A program made the translations under genes and the position numbers. A stretch of 64,000 bases of DNA, taken from positions 1 to 64,000 of the forward strand of contig JBMOOQ010000048.1 in assembly GCA_049324435.1 (NCBI GenBank). The letters run 5' to 3'. The stretch's first letter is position 1, and each line of letters starts with the position of its first letter. Below are positions 7,916 to 16,384 of this stretch, piece by piece. This stretch comes from Pseudorhodoplanes sp049324435. GTDB taxonomy: Bacteria; Pseudomonadota; Alphaproteobacteria; Rhizobiales; Xanthobacteraceae. A model generated the notes under the pieces. The model was not told the DNA's origin and ran no database searches. It saw only the letters and a list, made by a program, of their open reading frames with translations.

Positions 7916-9628
7916 TCAGCGAACATTGATATTGCCTTGGTTTCCGCGGACCGGCGGCCGGCCAACGCCTCCCGGGCGCGGTGCCGCGTTGCCGCCCATG
8001 CGAACGGTGCCGCCACGCGGTGGAACCTGAACCCGCGGTGTCTGGATGCGCGGTGCGGCCGCGCGAGGATTCGCGATACGCGGCGATGCGTTGCGCGGCG
8101 GAACACGTCTGACATCGCGCCCGAGATGGCCGGGCCGGACGCCAATGTCACGGCCGCCCGGTCTTCGGGTATCCGTATTGCCGGGCTTGGTGTGATCGGT
8201 CTTGCCGGTGCCGCGGTCGCCCGGTCGCGGGTAATCCGGTTTCTGCGGGTCGCGGATGCGGCCCGGATCGGTCACGCGCGGCGGGATGACGGGGACGACC
8301 GGGACGTAGACCGGCCCGCTCGGCACGATCACCGGCCCGCCGGGCGGAAGCGGACCGACCGGTACGCCAATCGGCCCACCCGGCGCGACCGGAATGGACG
8401 CGCGCGTTCCCGGGGGCGGCGCCCCCGGATTGGCCGGCTGGTTCGGCGCGCCCGGCTGCGAGCACGGGCAGGCTCCCCCTGGCGTTGCAGCGGCGCGGAT
8501 CAGATTGCCGTCGCGCGCGCCGCCGAGCACCGACGCTGTCGCCATCCGGTTCTGCGCGCGCTGCTGCAGCCGCCGCGCGGTCGCGCTCAGGTCCGTATTC
8601 GGATAGCGGGCGAGAAATGCCGCAAAGGCGGCTTCGGTGTTGAGCGCCACGGCTTCCTGCCACGCCAGCATCATCAGCCGGCGATCGAGGATCGAGCGCA
8701 GGCCGGCGGCCAGAGGATCGCTGCCATAGAGCGCCAGATACTGCTCGTAGACTACGACATCGTTCTCGCGTACCGCGAGCGCGAACGCCTCGCGCGGGGA
8801 CATGCTCTGCAATTCCTTGCGCCACTGATCGGCGCTCTTGTCTGAACTCGCCGCCGGCTTGATGCCGGCTGCGCCCGGGAAGAAGGAGAATGGCTCGGTC
8901 AGCGCCGACACTTCCCAAGGCGTCTGGCGTCCGCCGGTCGAGCCATGGACCGCGAGCCGCACATTCTTGAGCGCGGTTTCGATCGGAAGTCCAGGCTCGC
9001 GCGCCGACTTCAGCAACGCCTGCGCGAACGGCGAATTGGTACCGCTTCCATCTTCGGCGGTATGTCCGGGCGATGTGGAATAAGCGAGCAGCGTGCCGGC
9101 CGGCGCGTTGACCAGCGCAAGTCCGCGCGGCGCGGTCTTGGCGATGTCACCGAACGGATTGTCGCGGCAGGCATCGAGGATCACGATCCGCGTCTTGCTG
9201 CGGACGGTCTCAAGCATCGCCATGAGATCGGCCATCCGCATCGCTTCGAGCGGAACATCGGCCTCGCGGGCGATGGTCGCATCGACGGGAACAAGAAAAT
9301 TCTCGCCATCGACCTGCACGCCATGTCCGGCGAAATAGATGAGGATGACGGTATTCTCCGGCTTCTCCGCGACGTTGTTGGTGAAGAAACGGATCACCTT
9401 GCTCATGCTCGCCTTGTCGAGGTCGAGCGCCGAGGTGACCTGGAATCCGGCATCCTTCAGAAGCGCCCCGATCGCGTCCGCATCGCGCGCGGGATTTGAG
9501 AGCGCGCTGACGCTGCGGTATTTCGAATTTCCGATCACAAGGGCAAAGCGGTCCTGGGCGGATGCGGGGACCATTGCGGAGGCGAGCGCGACCAGAACCG
9601 CGCATAGGGATGCGAAGAGCCTCAGCAT
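7916..9628 (-). CDS. Exported caspase-like protease (peptidase C14 family)
   Basis: The 570-residue product has a signal peptide (residues 1-25, ending ASAQ) and a caspase-fold domain at about 26-260. The catalytic dyad is visible: H102 in YFAGHG and C154 in ILDACRDNPF. A helical middle section (about 270-370) is followed by a Pro/Gly/Arg-rich tail to the C-terminus. Bacterial relatives cleave after basic residues or are linked to stress responses; no substrate is suggested here. It is divergent from the flavoprotein at 9900. The export signal and basic disordered tail point to an envelope location. Confidence 0.85.
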   Translation of the reverse strand: MLRLFASLCAVLVALASAMVPASAQDRFALVIGNSKYRSVSALSNPARDADAIGALLKDAGFQVTSALDLDKASMSKVIRFFTNNVAEKPENTVILIYFAGHGVQVDGENFLVPVDATIAREADVPLEAMRMADLMAMLETVRSKTRIVILDACRDNPFGDIAKTAPRGLALVNAPAGTLLAYSTSPGHTAEDGSGTNSPFAQALLKSAREPGLPIETALKNVRLAVHGSTGGRQTPWEVSALTEPFSFFPGAAGIKPAASSDKSADQWRKELQSMSPREAFALAVRENDVVVYEQYLALYGSDPLAAGLRSILDRRLMMLAWQEAVALNTEAAFAAFLARYPNTDLSATARRLQQRAQNRMATASVLGGARDGNLIRAAATPGGACPCSQPGAPNQPANPGAPPPGTRASIPVAPGGPIGVPVGPLPPGGPVIVPSGPVYVPVVPVIPPRVTDPGRIRDPQKPDYPRPGDRGTGKTDHTKPGNTDTRRPGGRDIGVRPGHLGRDVRRVPPRNASPRIANPRAAAPRIQTPRVQVPPRGGTVRMGGNAAPRPGGVGRPPVRGNQGNINVR

Positions 9629-9899
9629 TTCAGTTCTCCCAGCTCAACCGTGGGTTAGCGATGGCAGCCTGGATGGATGCAGCGACCCAATCGTCTCCGG
9701 AACCGCGTGAGGGCGCAGGCAGATCCGGCGGGCCTGTGGTTTGGTCGAGCGATACCGTTCAAAGGTTCATACTTTTCTGCCGGGGACGCTGCTTCGCTGG
9801 ATGGAAGTCCGGGTTTCGGCAAAGCGCGCCATGATCGTTATTTTGCCCGATTTGACACGGTTGCGCGATCACTTGCCCGCCACGGGGGACATCTGTCAC

Positions 9900-11150
9900 A
9901 TGAAGGTGATGGATGTTCCGATCAGACGTGCGGCGATCATAGGGGGTGGTCCCGCCGGGCTCATGGCGGCAGAAACGCTCGGGCGCGCAAATATTGAAGT
10001 AACAATCTATGAAAGAATGCCTTCGCTCGCGCGCAAGTTCCTGATGGCCGGCCGCGGCGGGCTCAATCTGACCCATTCGGAGACGTTTTCGGCATTTCTA
10101 TCGAGATACAGTCCGGCGCAGCCGCAGCTGCGGCACGCGCTTGAGGCATTCCCTCCGGAAAAGTTGCGGTCGTGGTCCGAAGCACTCGGCCAGCCGACGT
10201 TCGTCGGAAGCAGCGGCCGGGTGTTCCCGAAGGCGATGAAGGCGTCACCTTTGTTGCGGGCCTGGCTGCAGCGGCTCGACGCGATGGGAGTCAAGGTTGC
10301 GTTGCGGCATCGCTGGGCCGGCTGGGACGATCGCGGTGCGCTCACCTTCGCCACGCCCGATGGCATTCTGTGTACGGAACCGGATGTGACTGTGCTCGCA
10401 CTCGGCGGTGCCAGCTGGCCGCGGCTGGGGTCAGATGGCGGATGGGTTGATGTGCTGGCGCGTGAGGGCATTGCAGTCTCGCGTTTACGGCCGTCGAATT
10501 GCGGTTTTCGCGCCGCGTGGTCGGACCACCTCCGAACCCGCTTCGCAGGGCAGCCCTTGAAAAACATCGCGCTGTCCTTTGGTGCGAACCGCGTGCGCGG
10601 CGAAGCCGTCATCACGCGCGACGGGCTTGAGGGCGGAGCCCTCTATGCCTTGTCGCCAACGTTGCGCGAGACAGTCGAATCCAACGGCGAGGCAGTGCTG
10701 AGCGTTGACCTGCTGCCGGACCTCAATCTCGACGAGGTAGCGCGCAGGCTGCGTGCACCGCGCGCGAAACAATCGCTGGCGAACGTACTGCGCAAGACTC
10801 TGTCGTTGTCGCCGGCCGCAATTGCGCTTGCGCAGGAAGCGACAAGAGGAAAGCTCGGCGTGCTTGAACCGGATGCCATGGCGGCGTTGCTGAAAGCCGT
10901 GCCGGTGCTATTGACGGGCTTCGCATCCATCGACCGCGCAATCTCCAGTGCCGGCGGTATCCGTTTCGACGAGATCGACGAGTCTTTCATGCTGAAGAAG
11001 AGGCCCGGGGTGTTCGTCGCGGGCGAAATGCTGGACTGGGAAGCGCCGACCGGGGGCTATCTGCTGCAGGCCTGTTTTGCGACCGCATTGGCCGCAGGCA
11101 AGGGCGCGATGCGCTATCTGGCGTCGTCGGGACAGGTGCAGCCGGCATGA
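9900..11150 (+). CDS. TIGR03862 family FAD-dependent oxidoreductase
   Basis: This HI0933/YhiN-like flavoprotein (416 residues) begins with the dinucleotide-binding motif IIGGGPAGLMAAE, followed by FLMAGRGGLNLTHSE, the family signature. The C-terminal FAD motif SAGGIRFDEID and GVFVAGEMLDWEAPTGGY are also clear. I chose the ATG at 9900, with GGGGGAC about ten bases upstream; an in-frame upstream start at 9741 would add 53 residues unlike the family. The enzymatic substrate of the family is unknown. Its last four bases overlap the next gene. Confidence 0.85.
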   Translation: MKVMDVPIRRAAIIGGGPAGLMAAETLGRANIEVTIYERMPSLARKFLMAGRGGLNLTHSETFSAFLSRYSPAQPQLRHALEAFPPEKLRSWSEALGQPTFVGSSGRVFPKAMKASPLLRAWLQRLDAMGVKVALRHRWAGWDDRGALTFATPDGILCTEPDVTVLALGGASWPRLGSDGGWVDVLAREGIAVSRLRPSNCGFRAAWSDHLRTRFAGQPLKNIALSFGANRVRGEAVITRDGLEGGALYALSPTLRETVESNGEAVLSVDLLPDLNLDEVARRLRAPRAKQSLANVLRKTLSLSPAAIALAQEATRGKLGVLEPDAMAALLKAVPVLLTGFASIDRAISSAGGIRFDEIDESFMLKKRPGVFVAGEMLDWEAPTGGYLLQACFATALAAGKGAMRYLASSGQVQPA

Positions 11151-11596
11151 GCGACCTGGCGGCCTATGCCGGCCTGTTCGCGGTGGCGTTCGTCGCCGCC
11201 ACCATCCTGCCTGCGCATTCCGAAGTGGCGCTTGTCGGGCTGCTGTTGACCGGCAAGTTCTCGCCGCTGCTGCTGATCGCGGTTGCAAGCGCAGGCAACA
11301 TTCTCGGCTCCTGTGTGAACTGGCTGCTCGGCGGCTTTGCTGAGCGCTTTCGCGACCGCAAGTGGTTTCCGGTGTCACCGAAAGCGCTCGACAAGGCGCA
11401 AGGGTGGTATCACCGCTATGGCCGCTGGTCGCTGCTCTTGAGCTGGGCGCCGGTGATCGGCGATCCGCTGACGGTGGCGGCCGGCTTTCTGCGCGAACCG
11501 TTCTGGTCGTTCCTCATTCTGGTGACGATCGCAAAGACGGCACGCTACGTGCTGCTGACGCTAGGCGCACTCGGAATCATGAATCCGGTGATGTGA
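11147..11596 (+). CDS. YqaA/DedA-related inner-membrane protein
   Basis: This 149-residue integral membrane protein has about four hydrophobic segments. It shows the SNARE-associated/VTT-like pattern: an early LPAHSEVAL segment, an internal GNILGSCVNWLLGG segment and LSWAPVIGDPLTVAAGFLR, which match YqaA. The family is thought to act in lipid or small-molecule transport. The ATGA overlap with the flavoprotein gene indicates translational coupling. Confidence 0.8.
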   Translation: MSDLAAYAGLFAVAFVAATILPAHSEVALVGLLLTGKFSPLLLIAVASAGNILGSCVNWLLGGFAERFRDRKWFPVSPKALDKAQGWYHRYGRWSLLLSWAPVIGDPLTVAAGFLREPFWSFLILVTIAKTARYVLLTLGALGIMNPVM

Positions 11597-11603
11597 GGCG
11601 CCG

Positions 11604-13421
11604 CTACCCTTCGATTTGTTCGCGCAGCATTTCGAGCTCCAGCCATTTCTCCTCGGCTGCAGCGAGGTCGGCTTGCGCTTTTGCCATGGCTTCGGTCGCT
11701 GCATCGAAGGCCTTGCGATCGCGAGTGAAGAGACTAGGGTCGTCCAGCGTCTTCTGCAGAGCGCTGATCTCCGCTTCCAGCTTCGCGATCTGCTTCGGCA
11801 GATTGTCGAGCGCGTATTTCTCGTTGAATGAGAGTTTCTTCTTCGGCTTTGCTGCTGTCGGCGAATCGTCCGTCGCGGCCACCGCCTTTTTCTCTTTTGA
11901 CGGAAACTCGCGTGCCGGCTTGGTCGATGCAATGTCAGCGCCGCGCTGCGCCAGCATGTCGGAATAGCCGCCGGCATATTCGGTCCAGACGCCGCCGCCT
12001 TCCGGCACGATCACGGCATTCACCACGCGATCGAGGAAATCGCGGTCGTGGCTGATCAGGATCACGGTGCCGGAATAGTCGGCAAGGGTCTCTTCAAGAA
12101 CGTCAAGGGTTTCGAGATCGAGATCGTTGGTCGGTTCGTCGAGCACAAGAAGGTTCGAAGGCTTCGCCAGCGCGCGGGCCAGCATCAGCCGGCCGCGCTC
12201 GCCGCCGGACAGCGCACGCAGCGGTGTGCGGATCTGTTCCGGCGAAAATAGGAAGTCCTTCATGTAGCCCACGACATGTTTCGTCTGTCCGCCAATCGAC
12301 ACGGTGTCGCCGCGGCCGCCAGTCAGTGCTTCCGACAGCGTCCAGTCCGGATTGAGGCTGTCGCGATCCTGTTCCAGCGAGGCCATCTCGATATTGGCGC
12401 CGAAGCGGACCGAGCCTTCGTCCGGCTGCAGCGTGCCGGTGAGGATCGATAGCAACGTGGTCTTGCCGCTGCCATTCGGACCGACGATACCGATACGGTC
12501 CGCGCGATTGATGCGCGTCGAGAAATCCTTGACGATCGGACGGCCGTCATAGGACTTGGAAATATTTTTCGCTTCTATGACAAGTGCGCCGGATTTGTCG
12601 GCTTCTGCGACGCTGATGCTGGCTTTGCCGAGAGAGCCGCGATAATCGCGCCGCCGTTGCCGCAGCGCCTGCAATTCGCCCATGCGTCGCATGTTGCGCT
12701 TGCGGCGCGCGGTCACGCCATAGCGTACCCAATGCTCTTCCGCGACGATCTTGCGGTCCAGCTTGTGCTGCTCGCGTTCCTCTTCCGCCAGGATTTCATC
12801 GCGCCGCGTTTCGAAATCCTTGAAGCCGATGTCCAGCCGCCGGGTGCGGCCGCGATCGAGCCAGACCGTGACGCGCGACAGGGTTTCGAGGAAACGCCGG
12901 TCATGGCTGATGAGCACAAGTGCCGAGCGGCGGCTTTTCAGTTCGCTTTCCAGCCATTCGATGGTGGTGAGATCGAGATGGTTGGTCGGCTCATCGAGCA
13001 GGAGAATATCGGGATTGGGCGCGAGCACGCGGGCGAGTGCGGCGCGGCGCGCTTCGCCGCCGGAGAGATGCGCCGGGGCCTCCGCGCCGGTCAGGCCAAG
13101 TTGCTCGACCAGGAAGCGGGCCTGATAGGGATCGTCGCCCGGTGCGAGCCCGGCCTCGATATAGGACAGCGTGGTGGCGTGACCGGTAAAATCAGGTTCC
13201 TGGGGCAGATAGCGGATGGTGGCGCCCGGCTGGACGAAGACGCTGCCGCGGTCCGGTTCGATCATGCCGGCGGCAATCTTTAGAAGCGTCGATTTGCCCG
13301 AGCCGTTGCGGCCGACCAGGCAGACCCGCTCGTTCTCGGAAACCGAGAGATCGGCCGCGGTCAGGAGCGGTGTGCCGCCGAAGGTGAGCGCGATGTCGCG
13401 CAGCTGGATCAGGGGAGCCAT
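11604..13421 (-). CDS. ABC-F family ATPase (Uup-like)
   Basis: This cytoplasmic protein of 605 residues has two ABC domains and no membrane segment. Walker A motifs are GRNGSGKST and GPNGSGKTT. Signature motifs are LSGGEARRAAL and LSGGERGRLML, each followed by a Walker B LLDEPTNHLDL or VLDEPTNDLDL. The C-terminal 80 residues are coiled coil, as in Uup. ABC-F proteins act on ribosomes or DNA rather than in transport. The start at 13421 (MAPLIQLRDI) fits the family; an in-frame start at 13475 would add 18 residues. It converges with the YqaA gene, leaving only seven bases. Confidence 0.88.
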   Translation of the reverse strand: MAPLIQLRDIALTFGGTPLLTAADLSVSENERVCLVGRNGSGKSTLLKIAAGMIEPDRGSVFVQPGATIRYLPQEPDFTGHATTLSYIEAGLAPGDDPYQARFLVEQLGLTGAEAPAHLSGGEARRAALARVLAPNPDILLLDEPTNHLDLTTIEWLESELKSRRSALVLISHDRRFLETLSRVTVWLDRGRTRRLDIGFKDFETRRDEILAEEEREQHKLDRKIVAEEHWVRYGVTARRKRNMRRMGELQALRQRRRDYRGSLGKASISVAEADKSGALVIEAKNISKSYDGRPIVKDFSTRINRADRIGIVGPNGSGKTTLLSILTGTLQPDEGSVRFGANIEMASLEQDRDSLNPDWTLSEALTGGRGDTVSIGGQTKHVVGYMKDFLFSPEQIRTPLRALSGGERGRLMLARALAKPSNLLVLDEPTNDLDLETLDVLEETLADYSGTVILISHDRDFLDRVVNAVIVPEGGGVWTEYAGGYSDMLAQRGADIASTKPAREFPSKEKKAVAATDDSPTAAKPKKKLSFNEKYALDNLPKQIAKLEAEISALQKTLDDPSLFTRDRKAFDAATEAMAKAQADLAAAEEKWLELEMLREQIEG

Positions 13422-13546
13422 GGTGTCTTGCGCTATGCGGGGAGGGTGTATAGCGCGGCTTTCGCTTTGCACCATCGAAAAAGCGTCACGCCGGTCTCGC
13501 GCGCGTCATCCGGGGAGCCTAATCTCTTCCCGGGAGAGAATCGCCA

Positions 13547-14704
13547 ATGGACGTCCTGAACCTGCCGCGGCCGTCATGGATGACGGAAGAGCTTATTCTG
13601 CTGGAAGATCAGGCCCGCCGCTTCATGGCGGCGGAATATGCCCCCAACATCGAGCGCTGGAACGAAGCCGGGATTTATGACCGCGCGGTCTGGAACCGGA
13701 CCGGCGAGGCCGGGCTTCTGTGCGCGGCGATGCCGGAGGAATATGGCGGCGCCGGCGGGTCTTTCGCGCATGAAGCGGTGATCAACAGAGAATTCGCGCT
13801 GTGCGGCTTCGACAGTTTTGGCGCTCCGCTGCATTCGGGCATCGTCGCGCCCTACATTCTGCATTACGGCACCGAGGAGCAGAAAAGGCGCTGGCTGCCG
13901 AAGATGGCGAGCGGCGAGATGGTCGGCGCCATCGCAATGACAGAACCGGGAACTGGCTCCGACCTGCAGGGCGTGCGAACGACCGCGAGGAAATCAGGCA
14001 ACGGCTATGTGCTGAACGGTTCGAAAATTTTCATCACCAACGGCCAGCACGCCGATCTCATTATCGTTGTCGCCAAGACCGATCCCTCGGCGGGCGCGAA
14101 GGGTGTTTCGCTGTTCGTGGTTGAGACCGCGGATGCGCCGGGCTTCCGGCGCGGCCGCAAGCTCAAGAAGCTCGGGCTTGATTCAAACGACACCTCCGAA
14201 CTGTTCTTCGAGGACGTCAAGCTGCCGGCGGAGAATCTGCTCGGCACGCAGGAAGGCCAGGGTTTCGCCCAGCTCATGCAGGAATTGCCCCAGGAGCGGC
14301 TGATCGTCGGCATCCACGCAGTCTCGATGATGGAGCGCGCGCTGCGGCTGACCATCGACTACGTCAAGGACCGCCAGGCCTTCGGCAAAAAGATCATTGA
14401 TTTCCAGAATACGCAGTTCGTGCTCGCCGAATGCAAGACCGAGGCGACGGCGGCCAAGGTGTTTCTCGACCATTGCATCGAGCGCCATATCAGAGGCGAA
14501 CTCGACACCGTCACCGCGTCGATGATCAAATACTGGTCCACTGACGTGCAGGCAAAAGTGATTGACCGCTGCCTGCAATTGTTCGGAGGCTATGGCTATA
14601 TGGACGAATATCCGATCTCGCGAATGTACCGGGATGCGCGGGTATTGCGCATCTATGCGGGCACAAACGAGATTATGAAGCTCTTGATCGCAAGGAGTCT
14701 GTAA
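13547..14704 (+). CDS. Acyl-CoA dehydrogenase
   Basis: First gene of a four-gene beta-oxidation operon. The 385-residue flavoprotein has MTEPGTGSDLQG in the middle domain and the C-terminal ending RIYAGTNEIMKLLIARSL. The MCAD catalytic-base position (YEG) is Ala here (YAG). E250 in PQERLIVG lies in the helix-G position used as the base by isovaleryl-CoA and long-chain acyl-CoA dehydrogenases, so the enzyme should be active with that geometry. The ATG at 13547 is preceded by GGGAGAG. The stop and the thiolase start share one base (TAATG). Confidence 0.92.
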   Translation: MDVLNLPRPSWMTEELILLEDQARRFMAAEYAPNIERWNEAGIYDRAVWNRTGEAGLLCAAMPEEYGGAGGSFAHEAVINREFALCGFDSFGAPLHSGIVAPYILHYGTEEQKRRWLPKMASGEMVGAIAMTEPGTGSDLQGVRTTARKSGNGYVLNGSKIFITNGQHADLIIVVAKTDPSAGAKGVSLFVVETADAPGFRRGRKLKKLGLDSNDTSELFFEDVKLPAENLLGTQEGQGFAQLMQELPQERLIVGIHAVSMMERALRLTIDYVKDRQAFGKKIIDFQNTQFVLAECKTEATAAKVFLDHCIERHIRGELDTVTASMIKYWSTDVQAKVIDRCLQLFGGYGYMDEYPISRMYRDARVLRIYAGTNEIMKLLIARSL

Positions 14705-15912
14705 TGACCGACGCCTTCATCTACGATCATCTGCGGTCGCCGCGCGGGCGCGGCAAGGCCGACGGATCATTGCACGAGGTGCAGACGGTCAATCTCGCCG
14801 CGCAGGTGCTGAAGGGCGTGCGCGAACGCAACAATCTCGATCCGGAACTGGTCGACGACGTGGTGATGGGCTGCGTCGATCCGATCGGCGAGGCCGGCGG
14901 CGATGTGGCACGCATCTCCGCGCTGCTCGCGGGCTATGGCGAGCATGTACCCGGCATTCAGATCAACCGCTTCTGCGCGTCGGGCCTCGATGCGGTGAAC
15001 TTCGCTGCGGCCGAAGTCATGAGCGGCCAGCACGACATGACGATCGGCGGCGGTGTCGAATCGATGAGCCGGGTCGGCATCGGCGCATCGGGCGGCGCCT
15101 GGTTCATGGACCCGATGGCGGCGATCCCGACCTATTTCATGCCGCAGGGGATTTCAGCCGATCTGATCGCCACGAAATACGGCTTCTCCCGCGACGACGT
15201 CGATGCCTATGCGGTGGAGAGTCAGCGGCGCGCGGCGGAAGCCTGGGCCGACGGCCGGTTCAAGAACTCGATTCTGCCGATAAAGGACGTCAACGGCATC
15301 ACATTGCTCGATCGCGACGAACATATGCGGCCGGGGACGACCATGCAGTCGCTGGCCTCGCTCAAGCCGTCCTTCGTCGAGATCGGGCAACTCGGCGGCT
15401 TCGACGCGGTAGCCACCCAGCGCTATCCCGAAGTGGAGGAGGTCAACCATGTGCATCACGCCGGAAATTCGTCCGGCATTGTCGATGGCGCAGCGGCCGT
15501 ACTGATCGGAAACAAGGAGGCCGGGGCGGCGGCTGGGCTGAAGCCCCGCGCGCGTATCAAGGCGTTTGCCAATATCGGGTCCGAGCCCGGCATCATGCTG
15601 ACAGGTCCGATCCCGGTGACGCAGAAGGTCCTGAAGAAGGCCGGCATGTCGGTGGCCGACATCGATCTGTGGGAGCTGAACGAGGCCTTCGCATCCGTCG
15701 TGCTGCGATACATGCAGGCGTTCGACATCCCGCATGACAAGATCAATGTGAATGGCGGGGCGATTGCGATGGGACATCCGCTCGGTGCGACCGGCGCGAT
15801 GATCCTCGGCACTGTGCTCGACGAGCTGGAGCGCCGCGATCTCAGTACAGCTCTGGTCACGCTTTGCATCGGCGCCGGCATGGGCACGGCGACCATCATC
15901 GAACGGGTGTGA
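14704..15912 (+). CDS. Acetyl-CoA C-acetyltransferase (thiolase)
   Basis: Thiolytic cleavage step of beta-oxidation: 3-ketoacyl-CoA plus CoA gives acetyl-CoA and a shortened acyl-CoA. The 402-residue protein has the nucleophile C91 in NRFCASGLDAVN, the NGGAIAMGHPLGATGA signature and the second catalytic Cys in LCIGAGMG. It is coupled to the upstream dehydrogenase and followed ten bases later by the cupin gene. Together with the FadB-like gene it completes a full cycle, so a FadA-type role is likely. Confidence 0.93.
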   Translation: MTDAFIYDHLRSPRGRGKADGSLHEVQTVNLAAQVLKGVRERNNLDPELVDDVVMGCVDPIGEAGGDVARISALLAGYGEHVPGIQINRFCASGLDAVNFAAAEVMSGQHDMTIGGGVESMSRVGIGASGGAWFMDPMAAIPTYFMPQGISADLIATKYGFSRDDVDAYAVESQRRAAEAWADGRFKNSILPIKDVNGITLLDRDEHMRPGTTMQSLASLKPSFVEIGQLGGFDAVATQRYPEVEEVNHVHHAGNSSGIVDGAAAVLIGNKEAGAAAGLKPRARIKAFANIGSEPGIMLTGPIPVTQKVLKKAGMSVADIDLWELNEAFASVVLRYMQAFDIPHDKINVNGGAIAMGHPLGATGAMILGTVLDELERRDLSTALVTLCIGAGMGTATIIERV

Positions 15913-15922
15913 GCAGGCGCAG

Positions 15923-16384
15923 ATGCCGAAAATCGATATTTCGAAATGCGCGGTGCGCACCACGACAATCTATCCGAAGGAATATGCCAGCTTCACCGAG
16001 GGCCGGATCAAGACCGTGCTAGGCAATGAAGCAGGGTTGACCCAGTTCGGTGTAAATCTGACGCGGCTCAAGCCCGGCGCTGCCTCCGCGCTGCGGCACT
16101 GGCACGAGACCGAGGACGAATTCGTGTATGTCTTGGAAGGCGAGGCGACACTTTGCGAGGATGGCGGCGAGACAATCCTGCGCGCAGGCGACAGTGCGGG
16201 CTTCAAGGCCGGCGTGCCGAACGGACATTGTCTGGTCAACAAGTCGCAGGCGGACGTCGTCTATCTCGAAATCGGGACGCGGGCGCCCACCGACCGGTTT
16301 CATTATTCCGACGTCGATATGAAGGGCGAAAAATCCGAGAGCGGCGTACGCTTCATGCGCAAGAACGGCGAGGTGATTGCATGA
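15923..16384 (+). CDS. Cupin domain protein in the beta-oxidation operon
   Basis: This 153-residue single-domain cupin has motif 1 around ALRHWHETEDEFVYVLEGEA, with metal-ligand candidates H, H and E, and motif 2 around GDSAGFKAGVPNGHCL, with the last His. Cupins of this kind are often described as sugar or small-molecule binding, and sometimes as dioxygenases. No substrate can be assigned. It lies between the thiolase and the FadB-like gene, overlapping the latter by ATGA, so it is co-translated with enzymes of fatty acid oxidation. Confidence 0.8.
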   Translation: MPKIDISKCAVRTTTIYPKEYASFTEGRIKTVLGNEAGLTQFGVNLTRLKPGAASALRHWHETEDEFVYVLEGEATLCEDGGETILRAGDSAGFKAGVPNGHCLVNKSQADVVYLEIGTRAPTDRFHYSDVDMKGEKSESGVRFMRKNGEVIA

